Assembly (NCBI GenBank): GCA_033816765.1
Contig: CM066293.1
Location: 2,728,001 to 2,792,000, forward strand
Direction of reading: 5' to 3'
DNA from: Nothopassalora personata
Lineage: Eukaryota; Ascomycota; Dothideomycetes; Mycosphaerellales; Mycosphaerellaceae
DNA length: 64,000 nucleotides
Below the pieces are notes generated by a model, which did not search any database, was not told the DNA's origin, and saw only the letters and a program-made list of their open reading frames with translations. Below, piece after piece: positions 11,406-22,138 of this stretch; position 1 is the stretch's first letter, and each line of letters opens with the position of its first letter. The position numbers and the translations under genes are program-made.

Positions 11406-12146
11406 ATGTCGTCGCCGCGAGCACTAACGGCGCTGGCGCGCTCGCGGCCCACCGCCTCCCTCCTCACCACCGCCCCCGGCCGCACCTCCTTCTCTCCGGC
11501 CTTCTCGACCGTCGCGCGGAGGCAAAAGCCCGCAGTCGAAGGCCCTCCACCCGCCAACTTCAGATTACCACCTCCAACCGCGAGCAAAGAGAGCGTGTGG
11601 GACCAGGCAGGAAAATACTTCCTCCTAACAGAAATGGCAAGAGGAATGTACGTGCTCTTGGAGCAATTCTTCCGACCACCGTGAGTGCCACACACACCCC
11701 CCCCCCACCCATTGAAGCGAATCCACCCTCCCTAACACTCCCGCTACAGATACACAATCTACTACCCCTTCGAAAAAGGCCCCATCTCGCCGCGCTTCCG
11801 CGGCGAACACGCCCTCCGACGCTACCCCACCGGCGAAGAGCGCTGCATCGCCTGCAAGCTCTGCGAAGCAATCTGTCCGGCCCAGGCCATCACAATCGAA
11901 GCGGAAGAGCGCGAAGATGGAAGTCGGAGAACCACGCGGTACGATATTGATATGACCAAGTGCATTTACTGCGGCTTCTGCCAGGAGAGTTGTCCCGTGG
12001 ATGCGATTGTGGAGAGCCCGAACGCCGAGTATGCGATGGAGACGAGGGAGGAGCTGTTGTATAACAAGGAGAAGTTGCTGAGTAATGGGGATAAGTGGGA
12101 GCCGGAGTTGGCGGCGGTGGCCAGGGCGGACGCGCCGTATAGATAA
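11406..12146 (+). CDS. NDUFS8: NADH:ubiquinone oxidoreductase TYKY/23 kDa iron-sulfur subunit (complex I), two exons
   Basis: Exons 11406-11680 and 11750-12146 give 223 residues. Donor GTGAGT and acceptor CTACAG fit, and the junction restores [15 protein letters not shown]. Two ferredoxin-type 4Fe-4S motifs, [12 protein letters not shown] (about residues 124-135) and [12 protein letters not shown] (163-174), supply ligands of clusters N6a and N6b in the peripheral arm of complex I, on the matrix side of the inner mitochondrial membrane. The first 35 residues are rich in Arg/Ser/Ala and lack acidic residues, a mitochondrial targeting sequence. The length is typical. The 69-bp intron holds a C-rich run near its start. 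The gene converges on zeta-COP, with about 660 bp between stops. Confidence 0.95.
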
Positions 12147-12809
12147 GACGATGAAAGGGACGGTGTGGAGGGAGAGATGAGGCGTGGGGTAGTTTTCTAT
12201 GTTGAGTGTTGATTGATACAATAGCAAAAGATTGTACATATGACCCACACCACCGTGGACTCAACCAAGCTCAATCGCACGATGAACCGCAAGCTCACGA
12301 TGTCACAATGCCGCGCTTTACAAACGCACACTTTCTCTGTAATTTGGAACGATGCGCAAGTCGGCCTCGAGGATATATCACTTTGCGAACGTGCCTGGGG
12401 GTTATAAATACTTGGTAGAATCTGCTTCACCTCGACGATCGTGTATGCCTTGGCGGTATGCAGGTCCTCCAGTGCTAGGCTGCATTCTGCTAAGTCGCTT
12501 CATCATATGGCAGGGCGTTGAGATGGACTGGTCTGGAACCTGTAGCATTGAACCATGAATAATCTTTCCATTTTCCCATTTCAATGTCGATGCAGCAAAG
12601 CCATAATGGTCCATCTCAGATGTCACTTTTGCTCGAGCTTAGACTTTCGTCTTGGTCAGAGATCTCCTTCCTTTCCCAATGGAACTCATACAACACGTCC
12701 CCATCCCTCAACATATCCCAGCCCATCCGTCTAGAGTCTCCCCTCCCCCGACCCCCCAAACGCCCCAGACTCCCATCGCTATGCCTCCCCATCCTCCAGT
12801 GCTGCTGCT
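12147..12809. other. Convergent intergenic region
   Basis: It lies between the 3' ends of the complex I subunit gene and the zeta-COP gene. No gene or repeat is evident. It should hold both 3' untranslated regions. Confidence 0.6.
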
Positions 12810-13503
12810 CTATAACCCTTGCCGCAACCTCTCCCCCAACTTCTGCTTTCCGAACGAGTACAACTTCAACAACCCCTCCTCACTCAAATCTATGCCCTGC
12901 ATGTTCGGAAGGTCTTGCTGCGGCGGCCGGCTCACTCGCGATGCGACGATGACGGGGTCTGTTTCGAGGATGATTCCGTCGTCGACGATTTCGTCGACGC
13001 AGAGGGAGGCGAGGTCGTAGTTTTCGATGAGGGTGCGTTTGTCGACGGAGTTTCTGCGAGAGGAGGGGTTAGAGGAGGAATTGGGGGAGAGGGGAGAGGG
13101 GAGAGGGAAGAGGGAGGTGGGGAGCGAGATGCGAGAGATCTTACTTGAGAAGGATATTGAGAGAGTCGCGCAATGCGAGAACGACATTATACAGCATTAT
13201 CTCGTTCTCGTCCGCGCCGCCTACGACGTAGAGCATGGTGTCTGCTTCCATTTTGAAGACGACGACTCTGTTGTCGTAGAGGATCACGTCGCTGGTGGTT
13301 TTCGCCGTCTTTTCCAATAATCCCTTCTCGAATGCTTTCTGGTCTTTCACGGTTGGGTAGGGGTTTGCGCCGGGGTAGTCGTTGCCTACCGCCGTCGGTG
13401 GGATGTGTGGTGGGGAGTAGTATTTGGCCACGATGCGGGAGGAGTCGTCGGTGGAGAGGATGAGGATCGCGTTGACGGAGAAGAGGGACATGTTGGGGGC
13501 CAT
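12810..13503 (-). CDS. RET3: Coatomer subunit zeta (zeta-COP), two exons
   Basis: Exons 13503-13145 and 13053-12810 (minus strand) give 200 residues. The 91-bp intron starts GTAAGA and ends CGCAG, joining LNILLK to NSVDKRTLIENYD. The protein matches zeta-COP along its length: MSLFSVNAILILSTDDSSR at the start of a longin-like fold, then DVILYDNRVVVFK, VVGGADENEIMLYNVV and VDEIVDDGIILETDP. Zeta-COP pairs with gamma-COP in the F-subcomplex of the COPI coat, which makes Golgi-to-ER and intra-Golgi vesicles. The start at 13503 is chosen because the frame further upstream is low-complexity and not conserved. The PPR-like gene at 13701 diverges from it, with 197 bp between starts. Confidence 0.95.
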
Positions 13504-13700
13504 GGGTGCGGTTGTGAGGGGGCCGTGGCGGGTGTGTGAAGGGGGTGGTGTGGTGGTGTGGTGGTGTGGTAGTGTGGTAGTGTGGTTATTCAATGGACAG
13601 CTGGTGGTGGACGTTCGGGGGGCGGAGACAGTTCCGTCGTTGCTGTTGCATGTGAAGGTAATTTTCTCCTTCCACGTCTGTTTGCCTCGTGTTACTTGCA
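13504..13700. promoter_or_regulatory. Divergent promoter between zeta-COP and the helical-repeat gene
   Basis: Two housekeeping-type genes start back to back 197 bp apart, so this stretch must drive both. It contains a GTGGT-type microsatellite on the plus strand. No TATA box is evident. Confidence 0.5.
13545..13587 (+). repeat. GTGGT-type microsatellite
   Basis: Runs of GTGGTGTGGTGGTGTGG and variants lie in the divergent promoter, 42 bp upstream of the zeta-COP start. Confidence 0.7.
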
Positions 13701-15968
13701 ATGCTGTCACTGCGACTGCAACGCGTGCGTGTAGAGCTGTCGTCGCATCGCCAATGGCTTACGTCGTTCGTTGATGGCAATTACCACAAGACGCGGTCGT
13801 CCTTCAACGTTCCGATATCGTCGACATCATTCCCTACGACTGGCAGCCATGGCGTGCGGAACAGGAGACACGCGAAAGCTCGACCGATGGTTGGCAACAA
13901 TGCGAGAAGAGCAGGGCAGAATCGGGCGAGACAACCGATAGAGAGTCAAGGAACAGTGCAGCAGTCGGCTCTTGCCGCGAGGGACGACCTCTTGCAGGCG
14001 ATCCAGCTTGCCGACATCAAGACGGCCATTGCGCTGTACGACCGTCTGCCCGCCAAGAAGCCTCTGACACCAGACGACTTTCGTGCCATCGCCCAGTGCA
14101 CACATCAATGTTTGCGTGTGGAGAATCAGAAGCCTGCGGAAGGCCGGAATCGGCAGGACAAGGAAGAACTGGTCAACTTCACGATCCGCCTCGTCGACGA
14201 CTTGCGACATGGCAACCTGCTGCCCAGTATCCAAGCGCACATTCATCTGTTGGCGATATTCAGGGAGGCGGGAACGGGAGATGCAGGCATCAAGTTCTGG
14301 CAGTGGCTACAGGAGCAGGATGAAGACTACGTCAACGCCAGTGCCTACGGTGCCGCCATTGATCTTCTTGCCGTCAATGGTACGCCTTTGAACGAGCTGG
14401 AGGAGCTGTACCACAACGCACTGGCTCGCTTCCCCGGGAACTTCCATGCCTATCATCTGTCGCCGGATGCCATCCTACCAGATCGCGAGCAACCCGTCAT
14501 GATCAGTCAGCTGCCTCTTGCACTGCTTCGCTCTATCATGCGGGCACGATTGTTGCAAGGGAAGGCTCGCAACGCATATCTGGCGCTGGATACTGTCTTT
14601 AGACTTTTCCCAACTTCTGTGCCACCACGTTTCCTCGCGGCCTTCAATGATGAGCGACCAGTATCCGAATCATATACCGTCTTCGCCATGGCATGTCGTT
14701 CTGGCATCCAGCTGCCCGCTTCGCATTACAAGGGCCTTATCTCCAAGCTGAGAACGAGCACAGACATGACTTCATTAGCAGGGCGTACGGCCACACTTCG
14801 CGCTATGCTTGCCGCCACTTATCTCTACCTTACCACCAGTGGATCAGTACCAGAAAATGCTGCAAACGAAGTCATCATCGCCACTACTCAGATCTTGCGC
14901 TTGCCAGGAGTCTCAAGTCTCGATTCTAAGCAGCGGAGGCGTGTTGTCGATACTGTGCTCGACGCGGTGCGCAAGATGATGGAAATCTTTGTCAAGTACG
15001 GCACCCTACCTGCCACCAGCATCTTCAACTCCATCATCACGAACATTGCCGGGTACGGGCGAGCGAAGGAAACGATCGGCATCGCATTGGCTGACATGGA
15101 TGCCTTGAGTCTGAAGCCCACTGAGGTCACGAGACGCTCCATCATGGGAGCAGCTGGTTTGCTTGGAGACGGAGTCCTCGTCGTGAAGACATGGAGAGAC
15201 ATTGTTGCGGCCAGGGCGCAAGAGAATCGCCCCTTCCATGGCCTCGACTTTCATGTCTTCATCAAAGCAGCCCGTCTCACTGGCGACGTCGACTTCGCCA
15301 AAAGTGAATGGGTCAAACATAAGGAGAAAGTGCAGTTTAAACATCGCCGCAAAATCGCCGAAGCATTTGAGAAGCCGCTCGACGAATCGGACAGTGCATC
15401 TGATGGAACCGCTGTGTCTTCAGAGCAGATTCGGGACAGCCGGGAAAGCCTTGTCGCAGACCTTGCTTACATTGAGGAGAAAACGAGAGGTAGTCCAGTG
15501 GTGCAAGACTTCAGTGATCAGAACCTACCCATGACGTTCTTCGAGCCCGAGAAGTCACTGAGAATCCCTGAACGCGAGATGCGCAAGATATACGATGAGA
15601 TGACCACCGAGCGAAACACTAGCCCTGCGGGCGCACTTCCTGATGCCAATCCAACTGGCCAACAAAAGGCTGCCGCGATTACTGATACGGGCTTCTCGTT
15701 CGGCAACTTGCGGTATGAAAATTGGAAGACTATGAACTACTTACTTCAGCTCGCGGACAAGCATGACGAGGACTACGATGCAGCTGTCGATAAAGCCATT
15801 GCCAGTGGTGTGAGGCCGCCCGAGCGCAATATGGGTATAAGCAAGGAGGAGATTGAGGGCATGAAGTCGTTCGGCCTGAGTGCCACCGGAGCTTCGACGC
15901 GCAAAGCTACGAGTCAGGATGTTGAGGAGGCGAAGAAGACAATAAGCAGGCTTCGGTCTTTGACCTGA
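13701..15968 (+). CDS. Mitochondrial pentatricopeptide/helical-repeat protein
   Basis: A 755-residue intronless frame. The N-terminus from the ATG at 13701 (MLSLRLQRVRVE) is Arg-rich and amphipathic, a mitochondrial targeting signal; the frame opens 12 bp earlier only at a GTG. From about residue 80 to 560 the protein is a string of alpha-helical hairpins with PPR/TPR-like spacing, such as ATSIFNSIITNIAGYGRAKETIGIALADMDALSLKPTEVTRRSIMGAAG. PPR proteins of fungal mitochondria act in organellar RNA processing, translation activation or complex assembly. Size (about 84 kDa) and fold make the complex I assembly factor CIA84 one candidate, but I see no diagnostic motif. The C-terminus (last 120 residues) is charged. 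It shares a divergent promoter with zeta-COP. Confidence 0.7.
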   Translation: MLSLRLQRVRVELSSHRQWLTSFVDGNYHKTRSSFNVPISSTSFPTTGSHGVRNRRHAKARPMVGNNARRAGQNRARQPIESQGTVQQSALAARDDLLQAIQLADIKTAIALYDRLPAKKPLTPDDFRAIAQCTHQCLRVENQKPAEGRNRQDKEELVNFTIRLVDDLRHGNLLPSIQAHIHLLAIFREAGTGDAGIKFWQWLQEQDEDYVNASAYGAAIDLLAVNGTPLNELEELYHNALARFPGNFHAYHLSPDAILPDREQPVMISQLPLALLRSIMRARLLQGKARNAYLALDTVFRLFPTSVPPRFLAAFNDERPVSESYTVFAMACRSGIQLPASHYKGLISKLRTSTDMTSLAGRTATLRAMLAATYLYLTTSGSVPENAANEVIIATTQILRLPGVSSLDSKQRRRVVDTVLDAVRKMMEIFVKYGTLPATSIFNSIITNIAGYGRAKETIGIALADMDALSLKPTEVTRRSIMGAAGLLGDGVLVVKTWRDIVAARAQENRPFHGLDFHVFIKAARLTGDVDFAKSEWVKHKEKVQFKHRRKIAEAFEKPLDESDSASDGTAVSSEQIRDSRESLVADLAYIEEKTRGSPVVQDFSDQNLPMTFFEPEKSLRIPEREMRKIYDEMTTERNTSPAGALPDANPTGQQKAAAITDTGFSFGNLRYENWKTMNYLLQLADKHDEDYDAAVDKAIASGVRPPERNMGISKEEIEGMKSFGLSATGASTRKATSQDVEEAKKTISRLRSLT

Positions 15969-16218
15969 AAGCGTCCTTTGCGATCTCTGTCGCCGGCATG
16001 CTTGCCTCGCGCGCCCGGGTGTCGTACTCGTCTTATCGTTCACGTCCTCGAGAATATGCAGCTTACTATGTCCAGTGTCACTTCAGCCTCACTCGGCAGG
16101 CTTGAACCCAAGTACGGCTGACATGGTGAAACATCCCGCGTTTGCATGACTTCTTACACACCTCATTACTGGCACACGATTGCGCCAAGGCAAAGTATCG
16201 ACGACCACGTGCGGCTGA

Positions 16219-16827
16219 ATGAGCAGCAGCGTCATCGGCAATTTGGACATCTTGCCGAGGACTCAATATTGGTCATGCTTACGGGGCGGATTCGATGCGA
16301 ACATCAACCTTTCCCCGTCGAACAACACTCCAGAGGACCATGAGTCTCGACTTCCAAGCATGTCCGGCAACCTTACGCGAAAACCCCAGGAAACAGACAA
16401 ATCGTTCCCCACCACAGCCACATACCCAGAATTCCTGTCCACAAAAGTCATGGAATCTCACTCTTTGAACGACATGTCCATCCTCCGCGAATACCTCGCC
16501 CCAGACTTCGAGATGGTGGACGAAACCATCCATAACTGTCCCGTTCCTCCCTCTTCCAATCTGGAGGACCACCCGAGGAACACGGAAATTTTCAAACGCG
16601 AGAATCCCGGATGGAGGGTCTTCGTGTGCAATGTGAATTGCAATATGGTTAAAGGGGCGAATACGGCAGAGGTGTGGATGACTTTAAGAGGATGTGATGA
16701 CCCGGGGGCGAGCATGTTTAATCGTGAGAGTGTTAGTGTGTTGCATTGGAGGCGGAGAAGGGAGGATGGGCTTTGGCTTTGTTATCGGCATGGGGGGATT
16801 AGGGGTGGGGGAGATTTCTTTTCGTGA
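16219..16827 (+). CDS. SnoaL/NTF2-like small protein
   Basis: A 202-residue frame. The C-terminal 130 residues fit an NTF2-like cone fold: a helix with FLSTKVMESHSLNDMSILREYLAPDFEM, then strands ending RVFVCNVNCNMVKGANTAEVWMTLRG and VSVLHWRRRREDGLWLCYRHGG. Fungal proteins of this type often carry no other domain and have no known substrate. The first 47 residues are not conserved-looking, and ATG 16360 (MSGNLTRK) is an equally good start. There is no intron. The sequence close to the stop is G-rich. Confidence 0.55.
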   Translation: MSSSVIGNLDILPRTQYWSCLRGGFDANINLSPSNNTPEDHESRLPSMSGNLTRKPQETDKSFPTTATYPEFLSTKVMESHSLNDMSILREYLAPDFEMVDETIHNCPVPPSSNLEDHPRNTEIFKRENPGWRVFVCNVNCNMVKGANTAEVWMTLRGCDDPGASMFNRESVSVLHWRRRREDGLWLCYRHGGIRGGGDFFS

Positions 16828-18790
16828 GACTGTACTGTGGAGTGCGATGCCATGAATTGGTACTCACTCCATCAGCCTGGAGGCGCCGATAGATCTTGGA
16901 ATCTGCGCCTTGCATATCGGACACTGCCGGTATGGCCTTCCTCGAGACGTGTCAGGTGATGCTCGAAAGGCACACATGGTACTCTTTGAGGCAATCTGCA
17001 AGGAACACCACTTGCTGGGACAACAGTTGCGATTGAACCCCGCGTGACTGCTTCGTTTGCCTGAACCGTACGGGTTGAATGTACTGAAACACCGAAGCAG
17101 GCGATCGCAGAGCACATTCTATGAGAATCCGCTGAAGCGTCTCATCTTGCTACGACGAAGAACGTCTAGCCGCGACAGAAGGACTCTATCCACTCTGGTA
17201 TATACCTGCAGGGGTCCACTGAGGAATACCAAGCAGCGGGGACTGTCACAAGAAGCCTCGGGATTACTTTTTCCTCTCCTCTCCTCTCCTCTTTGGCTGA
17301 CGGCGTAGCTTAGCGTGCACTTCTCGGGGGGATCAAAGCACGCTGCCCACGATGTAAATAATAGTACTGAAGCAGCAGGATCGAAGGCTTGGGCTCTTCT
17401 ACTGAGGAGGACTAGAGCTGAAGACACGACAGAACTCGAAAGCGCCGGAGAGAATTTGGGCTGTCAAGAGGCCGGCGTAGTTCTGGAGCGAGGCGTGGCA
17501 GGCTGTGCAGAGTCCACAGGCGTCGAGGCTGAGGCTCAAATAATGCGCTGTTGGGAGCCGTTGGATGAGGTATACTATCGCACAGTAAGCGTGGCTACGC
17601 GATTTCGAGAGGAGGGGTTTCCTGGAGTCACTATTCGGCACCGCAGCCACAAGGCCCGCAATGAAGAAAGTCGACGCCGCGTTGGGGAAGTTAGTACCCT
17701 TCAGATTGAGATCACGGGGAAATTCCCATGACTTGGGTGGGCCCAGTTCAGGCGGACTTTGTCGAGGAGGTTGAGCATGTAGCATAGGGTTGGGGAAGCT
17801 GAATACGTAGACAGAAAATTTGCGGCGAATGGCGCGGATGTCTGGAGAGTTTGAGGTTCCGAACGCTTCGCTCTGTGCTATGGTCACGAAGGAAGACGAG
17901 TGCGTCGTCGACGGTGCCTTTGGCATGTTGATCTCGATTTGTTGGGAAGTGAGGCGCCATTAGTAGATGCTACTTCGTTGTCCATGGTCGATTGGAAGCA
18001 TAGCCCCGGGAATACAATAGAGGTCCATGTCCTAACGCTTAACTTGAGTCCATTCTCCACAGACGCGAAGGATACACCAGCAGCCGGCTTCCATCCAGAC
18101 AAGTGAAGAGGAAGAAGAGCGGCAAGGGGGACTAAGCCACCCTGTTCCGTCCACATCTTAATTTAGCGAAAAGATATTCCAACGACGGGTTCTTCCACAT
18201 GGGGACGAGCTAAGGGCGCAAACGCCATCCAAGGCACAGCAGGAGAGAATCAAAATCTCTTCGCTCCAAGTCCAGTCCTGTTGAACGCTATAGGGTAAAA
18301 AGTATGAGTCAGCCCTTTACGAGCGAGAAGCTTGGATTTCTGGAAGACGAGGACGACAAGGGGGGATGGAGACTATGGTAAGAAGCCGAGCAGAGACGTT
18401 GGGTGAGGAGGCTTTTTTGTGCGCTAGCGTGGCATGGTTTTTCTTCGGTTCTTGGAGGGAAAAATTGAAAGTCGAGTCTGTTTCTTTACTTACTTGCGCG
18501 GTAGGAAGCCATGTTGAATCATACGCTCAACATTTATTTCAAGTATTGTGTCACACACGGCTTCCTGCTGAGGAACTCAGCTCCAGGTGCTGACGAACGG
18601 CATTTTCCACTGGTGCTGACATCCGATGACAACGATCATTGCCTCAACGTTGAGCTTCCTGTAGAGCGATCAACATTGCCCAGCATCTAACCGCGAGTAC
18701 GACTTGGCAGAAAGTGGAAGCTGAAGGTGCCATGTATGTTAGTACTGTTCGCAGATTGTATGAAAAATCGCTATGGTGTTTCATCCTTCG
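16828..18790. other. Long region without a clear gene; possible small or decayed genes
   Basis: Two minus-strand frames deserve mention. One at 16864-17115 is 83 residues and Cys-rich, ending with CPICKAQIP, a possible fragment of a RING-type protein. One at 17399-17926 is 175 residues and starts MPKAPSTTHSSSFVTIAQSEAF with a following DIRAIRRK. That start resembles the N-termini of fungal transcription-factor-like proteins (F-V-T/N ... IR/KxxxR), but the rest does not continue as one. A plus-strand frame at 17315-17731 overlaps it. CCTCT repeats occur near 17273-17292. From 18157 to 18790 I see nothing. Confidence 0.35.
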
Positions 18791-21700
18791 CTAATGCAAC
18801 CGCAAATTCTCCTCGTTGAGCGTCCCATACAATGTCTCGATCTCGGCGCCCACGGCTTGTATGTCCTGCGCAAGCTGGCCTGTAACGAGGACATACGCAT
18901 AAAGCATCTCATAGTCTTGCTCTGTCGTGAGCTCTCGGCCCTCTCTAGTCCTCCGAAACTCCGACATCTTGGCGAGCAGCTTGTCTCTTCTATCTGTGAT
19001 ATCGGGCAAGGCGTCGCTGAGTGGGTACTCGAGTTTGATACTGCTTGCCAGCACAGTGAATAGATGGCTGATACGCGCCGAAAGGGCGAACCGTTCAGGC
19101 CGTGTGTACCTCAGAACTGCCGCTTCTCCGGGAGTGCATTGTGGATTCTTCGAGATGACCACATTCATGGCGTGGAAGGCATCCATCATGCGACTAGCAT
19201 AGTCCAGCATGCGACCAATGGGCTTGTCTGGAAATGGACCTTGAAACTCGAACTCCTGTGAAGCGGCTTTTCGAAGGCTCTTGAGACTGCCGAGGAAAGC
19301 TTGGAGATCGGCTTCTTCTCGAATGTCCATGTAAGCTGATGCTGGTTCGCCAAGCAGGAATAGTGCCAGGGGATCACGTTTCCAGATCAGTCCCATTCGA
19401 AGCCATAACAAGCTGAGCCCTTGACGCAGCTTGTGGCGTGCTGAGATTGGTGCGATCCAGCGGCATACGATGATACCCCAGATTGAGCCTACTGCTACGG
19501 CTGTGACACGGTGCAGAGCGATTTCCCAGATAGCAGGATCGATGCCACCTTCATCATCATCGTTGTCATCATCGTGGATGGATAAGCTGTAGGAGTACAG
19601 TGCGGTCAAGTTGTATGATAGGAAGATGAAGCGGCCCATAGGTCCGTTGTCCTTGGCGACGATAATATAGAAACCCACGAGCGACATCGCCCAACCGAAG
19701 AAGCCAAGTAGCCATGGATTGGCAACACCGTGGTGGTTGGATATAAGCCAAGCGACGACGGCGCAAAGGGCTCCAGCAATGGTTCCTATGATGCGGTTGA
19801 ATCCGGTCGTGTTGACGGCGCCCACAGTCATGCTGCAGACGACCATGAAAGACACTAGTCCCCATTCCATCCTCCAGTGGAGGAATGTAGCCCGGGTATC
19901 TTTGAGGAAAGCAGGAAGTGCGAATAGAGCGGCCCCCAATCCGACCTTGATACCAAACTTGACGTCGTCGCGACGCAAGAATCGCAGACTTCGATAGAAA
20001 TTGGTGTACCATGGCTGCTTTCGAGCAGGATTCGTGAGGTCACCAGCGAAGTCGTCGGCTTTCCTGATCGGCGATGGGATGCCAGCGTCTGGGTCTTCGC
20101 TGCTTTCGGGTAGAGTATTCGTACGCATGGCGTCCGTTTTTCGTGTCTCATGGCGTCTCCAAAAGAGTAGCCAATTCCAAGATCGCTTCTGAGACTGCAT
20201 CTCGGCTTTCAAATCGTCTAGCATATCAAGATAGTGAAGTACATCCTCAGCAAAGTCCAGCAGCGAGAAACTGAAATGGCCGCAGCAGGCAGTGACTTCT
20301 TCAATGTCGGCAAGCACTTCTTCAGGGCGTCGATCGAACAATGTCTTGGACTTGGTTGGTGACTGTGACTTAAGTCGAGTATCCATAGGAGAGCCAGGTG
20401 CGGATACAGTTGGTGTTCTTGTCGCGAAAGGGCTCTTGCTCCCTAACTGCGCATTGATGGCAGCTTTGATGGCCCTGTTCTCGTATAGTTTGCCAAGCGC
20501 TTCCTTACGATTCTCTCGATACAGGTCGACAGCCTGCCGAAGACTTTGGTGGAACTGCTCATTGACTGCAACTTCCAGCTCTCGTGTTGCCCAAGGGTTG
20601 CGACTTGGCGCTGCCTCCTTGAAAGGCATCTCGTCAAGGATCTGCTTGAGAGTAAACACGAGTGACTTTGTTGGCGGGCCAAGCTGGCTGATGAAAGCAA
20701 TGAACATGTCGCCAGGACTTTTTGCTATGTTTGCACTGACTAAGCTCTCCTGTCTCTGCAGCGTAGGTTGCTCGATCGCTGAGTGAACCGACATTGGTGT
20801 TGCAGTGCCAGTTGGCGTGTCGAAATCCATGCTGTAATTGCGAGAAATCGATGCCGAGACGCTCTTCGGAGGCTTCTGTTCTGCTGTGCCATTCATAGGA
20901 TCGCTTCGTTCTTCGGGGGACTCTCTGATAACATCAAGGTTGCCGAAATACTGTTGCGCTTCGTGCTCGTGGATCGCTGGAGTTTCCGATGGAGAGGCTA
21001 TCCATTGCGAGGGTGCTGGCAGGGGTGAAGTGCCACCTCCATTGGGCATCTCTTGGTTGAGAAAAGCGAACTGCGCCATTGCTGCGCTTCGCAAACCTCC
21101 CAGATCCGCTGCAAGTCCATGGAGACCATCAACTATCCTTTCTTCCGCAGCATAGACCTTCTCCGCGCCCAGAAGGTAGTGTTCCTTCTTGGCCTCATTC
21201 AAACTCTTTTTCATGGCGTTCAGTGAGGCTTGATGTTCCTTGGCTAGGGTCTTGTAGTAGTCATCTTCGAGGTCGCATTCCCGTCCGTGCAGGAAAGCCC
21301 TGGTAATGCTGATGAGCATTTCTCCGAGAAGATCGGTGTTCTTCTCCATTTCCACGGACAGCTTCTTCCTAGCCAGGGTAGGGAGGATCAGAAAGTTGAC
21401 AGCAGCGGCGATGGCAATGCCCATTATTGTCATGCCCAGCTGTTGGGTGACCTTGTACATGCTGAAAGCTCCAGCTTGAACAGCTCCTTCTCTGATCAGG
21501 ACATTGATACTCGAGAGCGACGCTAAAGACGCGCCGACGTTGACCAAAGGATTGCCAAGCTTCTGCTTCACGTATGCCATGAAGCCGAAGCCCCCGCCAA
21601 TGAAGAAGACGAGGACTATGGCATGACCGACAGCCATCATGTCGTTCTTGGCGAAGAATATGGACAAGCCCATGCTGCAAAGCGACAGGAATGCGGCGTA

Positions 21701-22138
21701 CAGGAAGGCGACAAAGGCAATCACGGTTGCCTCGTGCATACTGCCCAGAGTTCGCGCAGGATGGAAATACACAACTGTGGTTGCGACTTGATGCTTGCTG
21801 TCCTGTCTGCTACCGAAGAGGCCGGCGACTGTGTAGTTCAGGGTGGCCAGACTACCCAGCAGGTAACCTATCGAGCATTTGAAGATACCTTGGCCGGTGG
21901 GCGACGACGCAAAATCCCATGCTTGCACTGCTCGTCTCCGAGATGCGTCCCATAGCCTGGTGGTGAATGGCCTGTCGCGATTATTATGCCAGCCGAAGTG
22001 GCCGTTGGCGAAGAGTGGGTCGGAAGAGCGTGCCCGTCTAGACCTTGCTGTGAGGCGTTGCGAGGCATCCCGAAGCGTAAATTGTCGTCTGGATCGCTCG
22101 CCCGTCTTAGGCAGGATGTGGATGACATTGTTTGCCAT
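18791..22138 (-). CDS. Bre4/DUF2421-type multispanning membrane protein (fusaric acid resistance-like)
   Basis: A 1115-residue intronless frame. It has two blocks of membrane spans flanking a long cytosolic centre. The N-terminal block (about residues 85-260) has six hydrophobic segments, for example FVAFLYAAFLSLCSMGLSIFF. The centre holds Ser/Pro-rich linkers and helices. The second block (about 730-910) includes KFGIKVGLGAALFALPAF and MGRFIFLSYNLTALY, a FUSC-like arrangement, followed by a helical C-terminal domain of about 190 residues. This is the architecture of the family of yeast Bre4 (brefeldin A sensitivity) and fungal DUF2421 proteins, related to bacterial aromatic-acid efflux proteins. 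The substrate is unknown. The frame extends to 22300; ATG 22138 is preferred because the upstream 54 residues look non-coding. Confidence 0.85.
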   Translation of the reverse strand: MANNVIHILPKTGERSRRQFTLRDASQRLTARSRRARSSDPLFANGHFGWHNNRDRPFTTRLWDASRRRAVQAWDFASSPTGQGIFKCSIGYLLGSLATLNYTVAGLFGSRQDSKHQVATTVVYFHPARTLGSMHEATVIAFVAFLYAAFLSLCSMGLSIFFAKNDMMAVGHAIVLVFFIGGGFGFMAYVKQKLGNPLVNVGASLASLSSINVLIREGAVQAGAFSMYKVTQQLGMTIMGIAIAAAVNFLILPTLARKKLSVEMEKNTDLLGEMLISITRAFLHGRECDLEDDYYKTLAKEHQASLNAMKKSLNEAKKEHYLLGAEKVYAAEERIVDGLHGLAADLGGLRSAAMAQFAFLNQEMPNGGGTSPLPAPSQWIASPSETPAIHEHEAQQYFGNLDVIRESPEERSDPMNGTAEQKPPKSVSASISRNYSMDFDTPTGTATPMSVHSAIEQPTLQRQESLVSANIAKSPGDMFIAFISQLGPPTKSLVFTLKQILDEMPFKEAAPSRNPWATRELEVAVNEQFHQSLRQAVDLYRENRKEALGKLYENRAIKAAINAQLGSKSPFATRTPTVSAPGSPMDTRLKSQSPTKSKTLFDRRPEEVLADIEEVTACCGHFSFSLLDFAEDVLHYLDMLDDLKAEMQSQKRSWNWLLFWRRHETRKTDAMRTNTLPESSEDPDAGIPSPIRKADDFAGDLTNPARKQPWYTNFYRSLRFLRRDDVKFGIKVGLGAALFALPAFLKDTRATFLHWRMEWGLVSFMVVCSMTVGAVNTTGFNRIIGTIAGALCAVVAWLISNHHGVANPWLLGFFGWAMSLVGFYIIVAKDNGPMGRFIFLSYNLTALYSYSLSIHDDDNDDDEGGIDPAIWEIALHRVTAVAVGSIWGIIVCRWIAPISARHKLRQGLSLLWLRMGLIWKRDPLALFLLGEPASAYMDIREEADLQAFLGSLKSLRKAASQEFEFQGPFPDKPIGRMLDYASRMMDAFHAMNVVISKNPQCTPGEAAVLRYTRPERFALSARISHLFTVLASSIKLEYPLSDALPDITDRRDKLLAKMSEFRRTREGRELTTEQDYEMLYAYVLVTGQLAQDIQAVGAEIETLYGTLNEENLRLH

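Noticed and set aside
13689..13700. GTG start for the PPR-like gene
   Set aside because: The next codon set begins with ATG at 13701, which gives a good targeting sequence; GTG starts are not expected in this nuclear gene.
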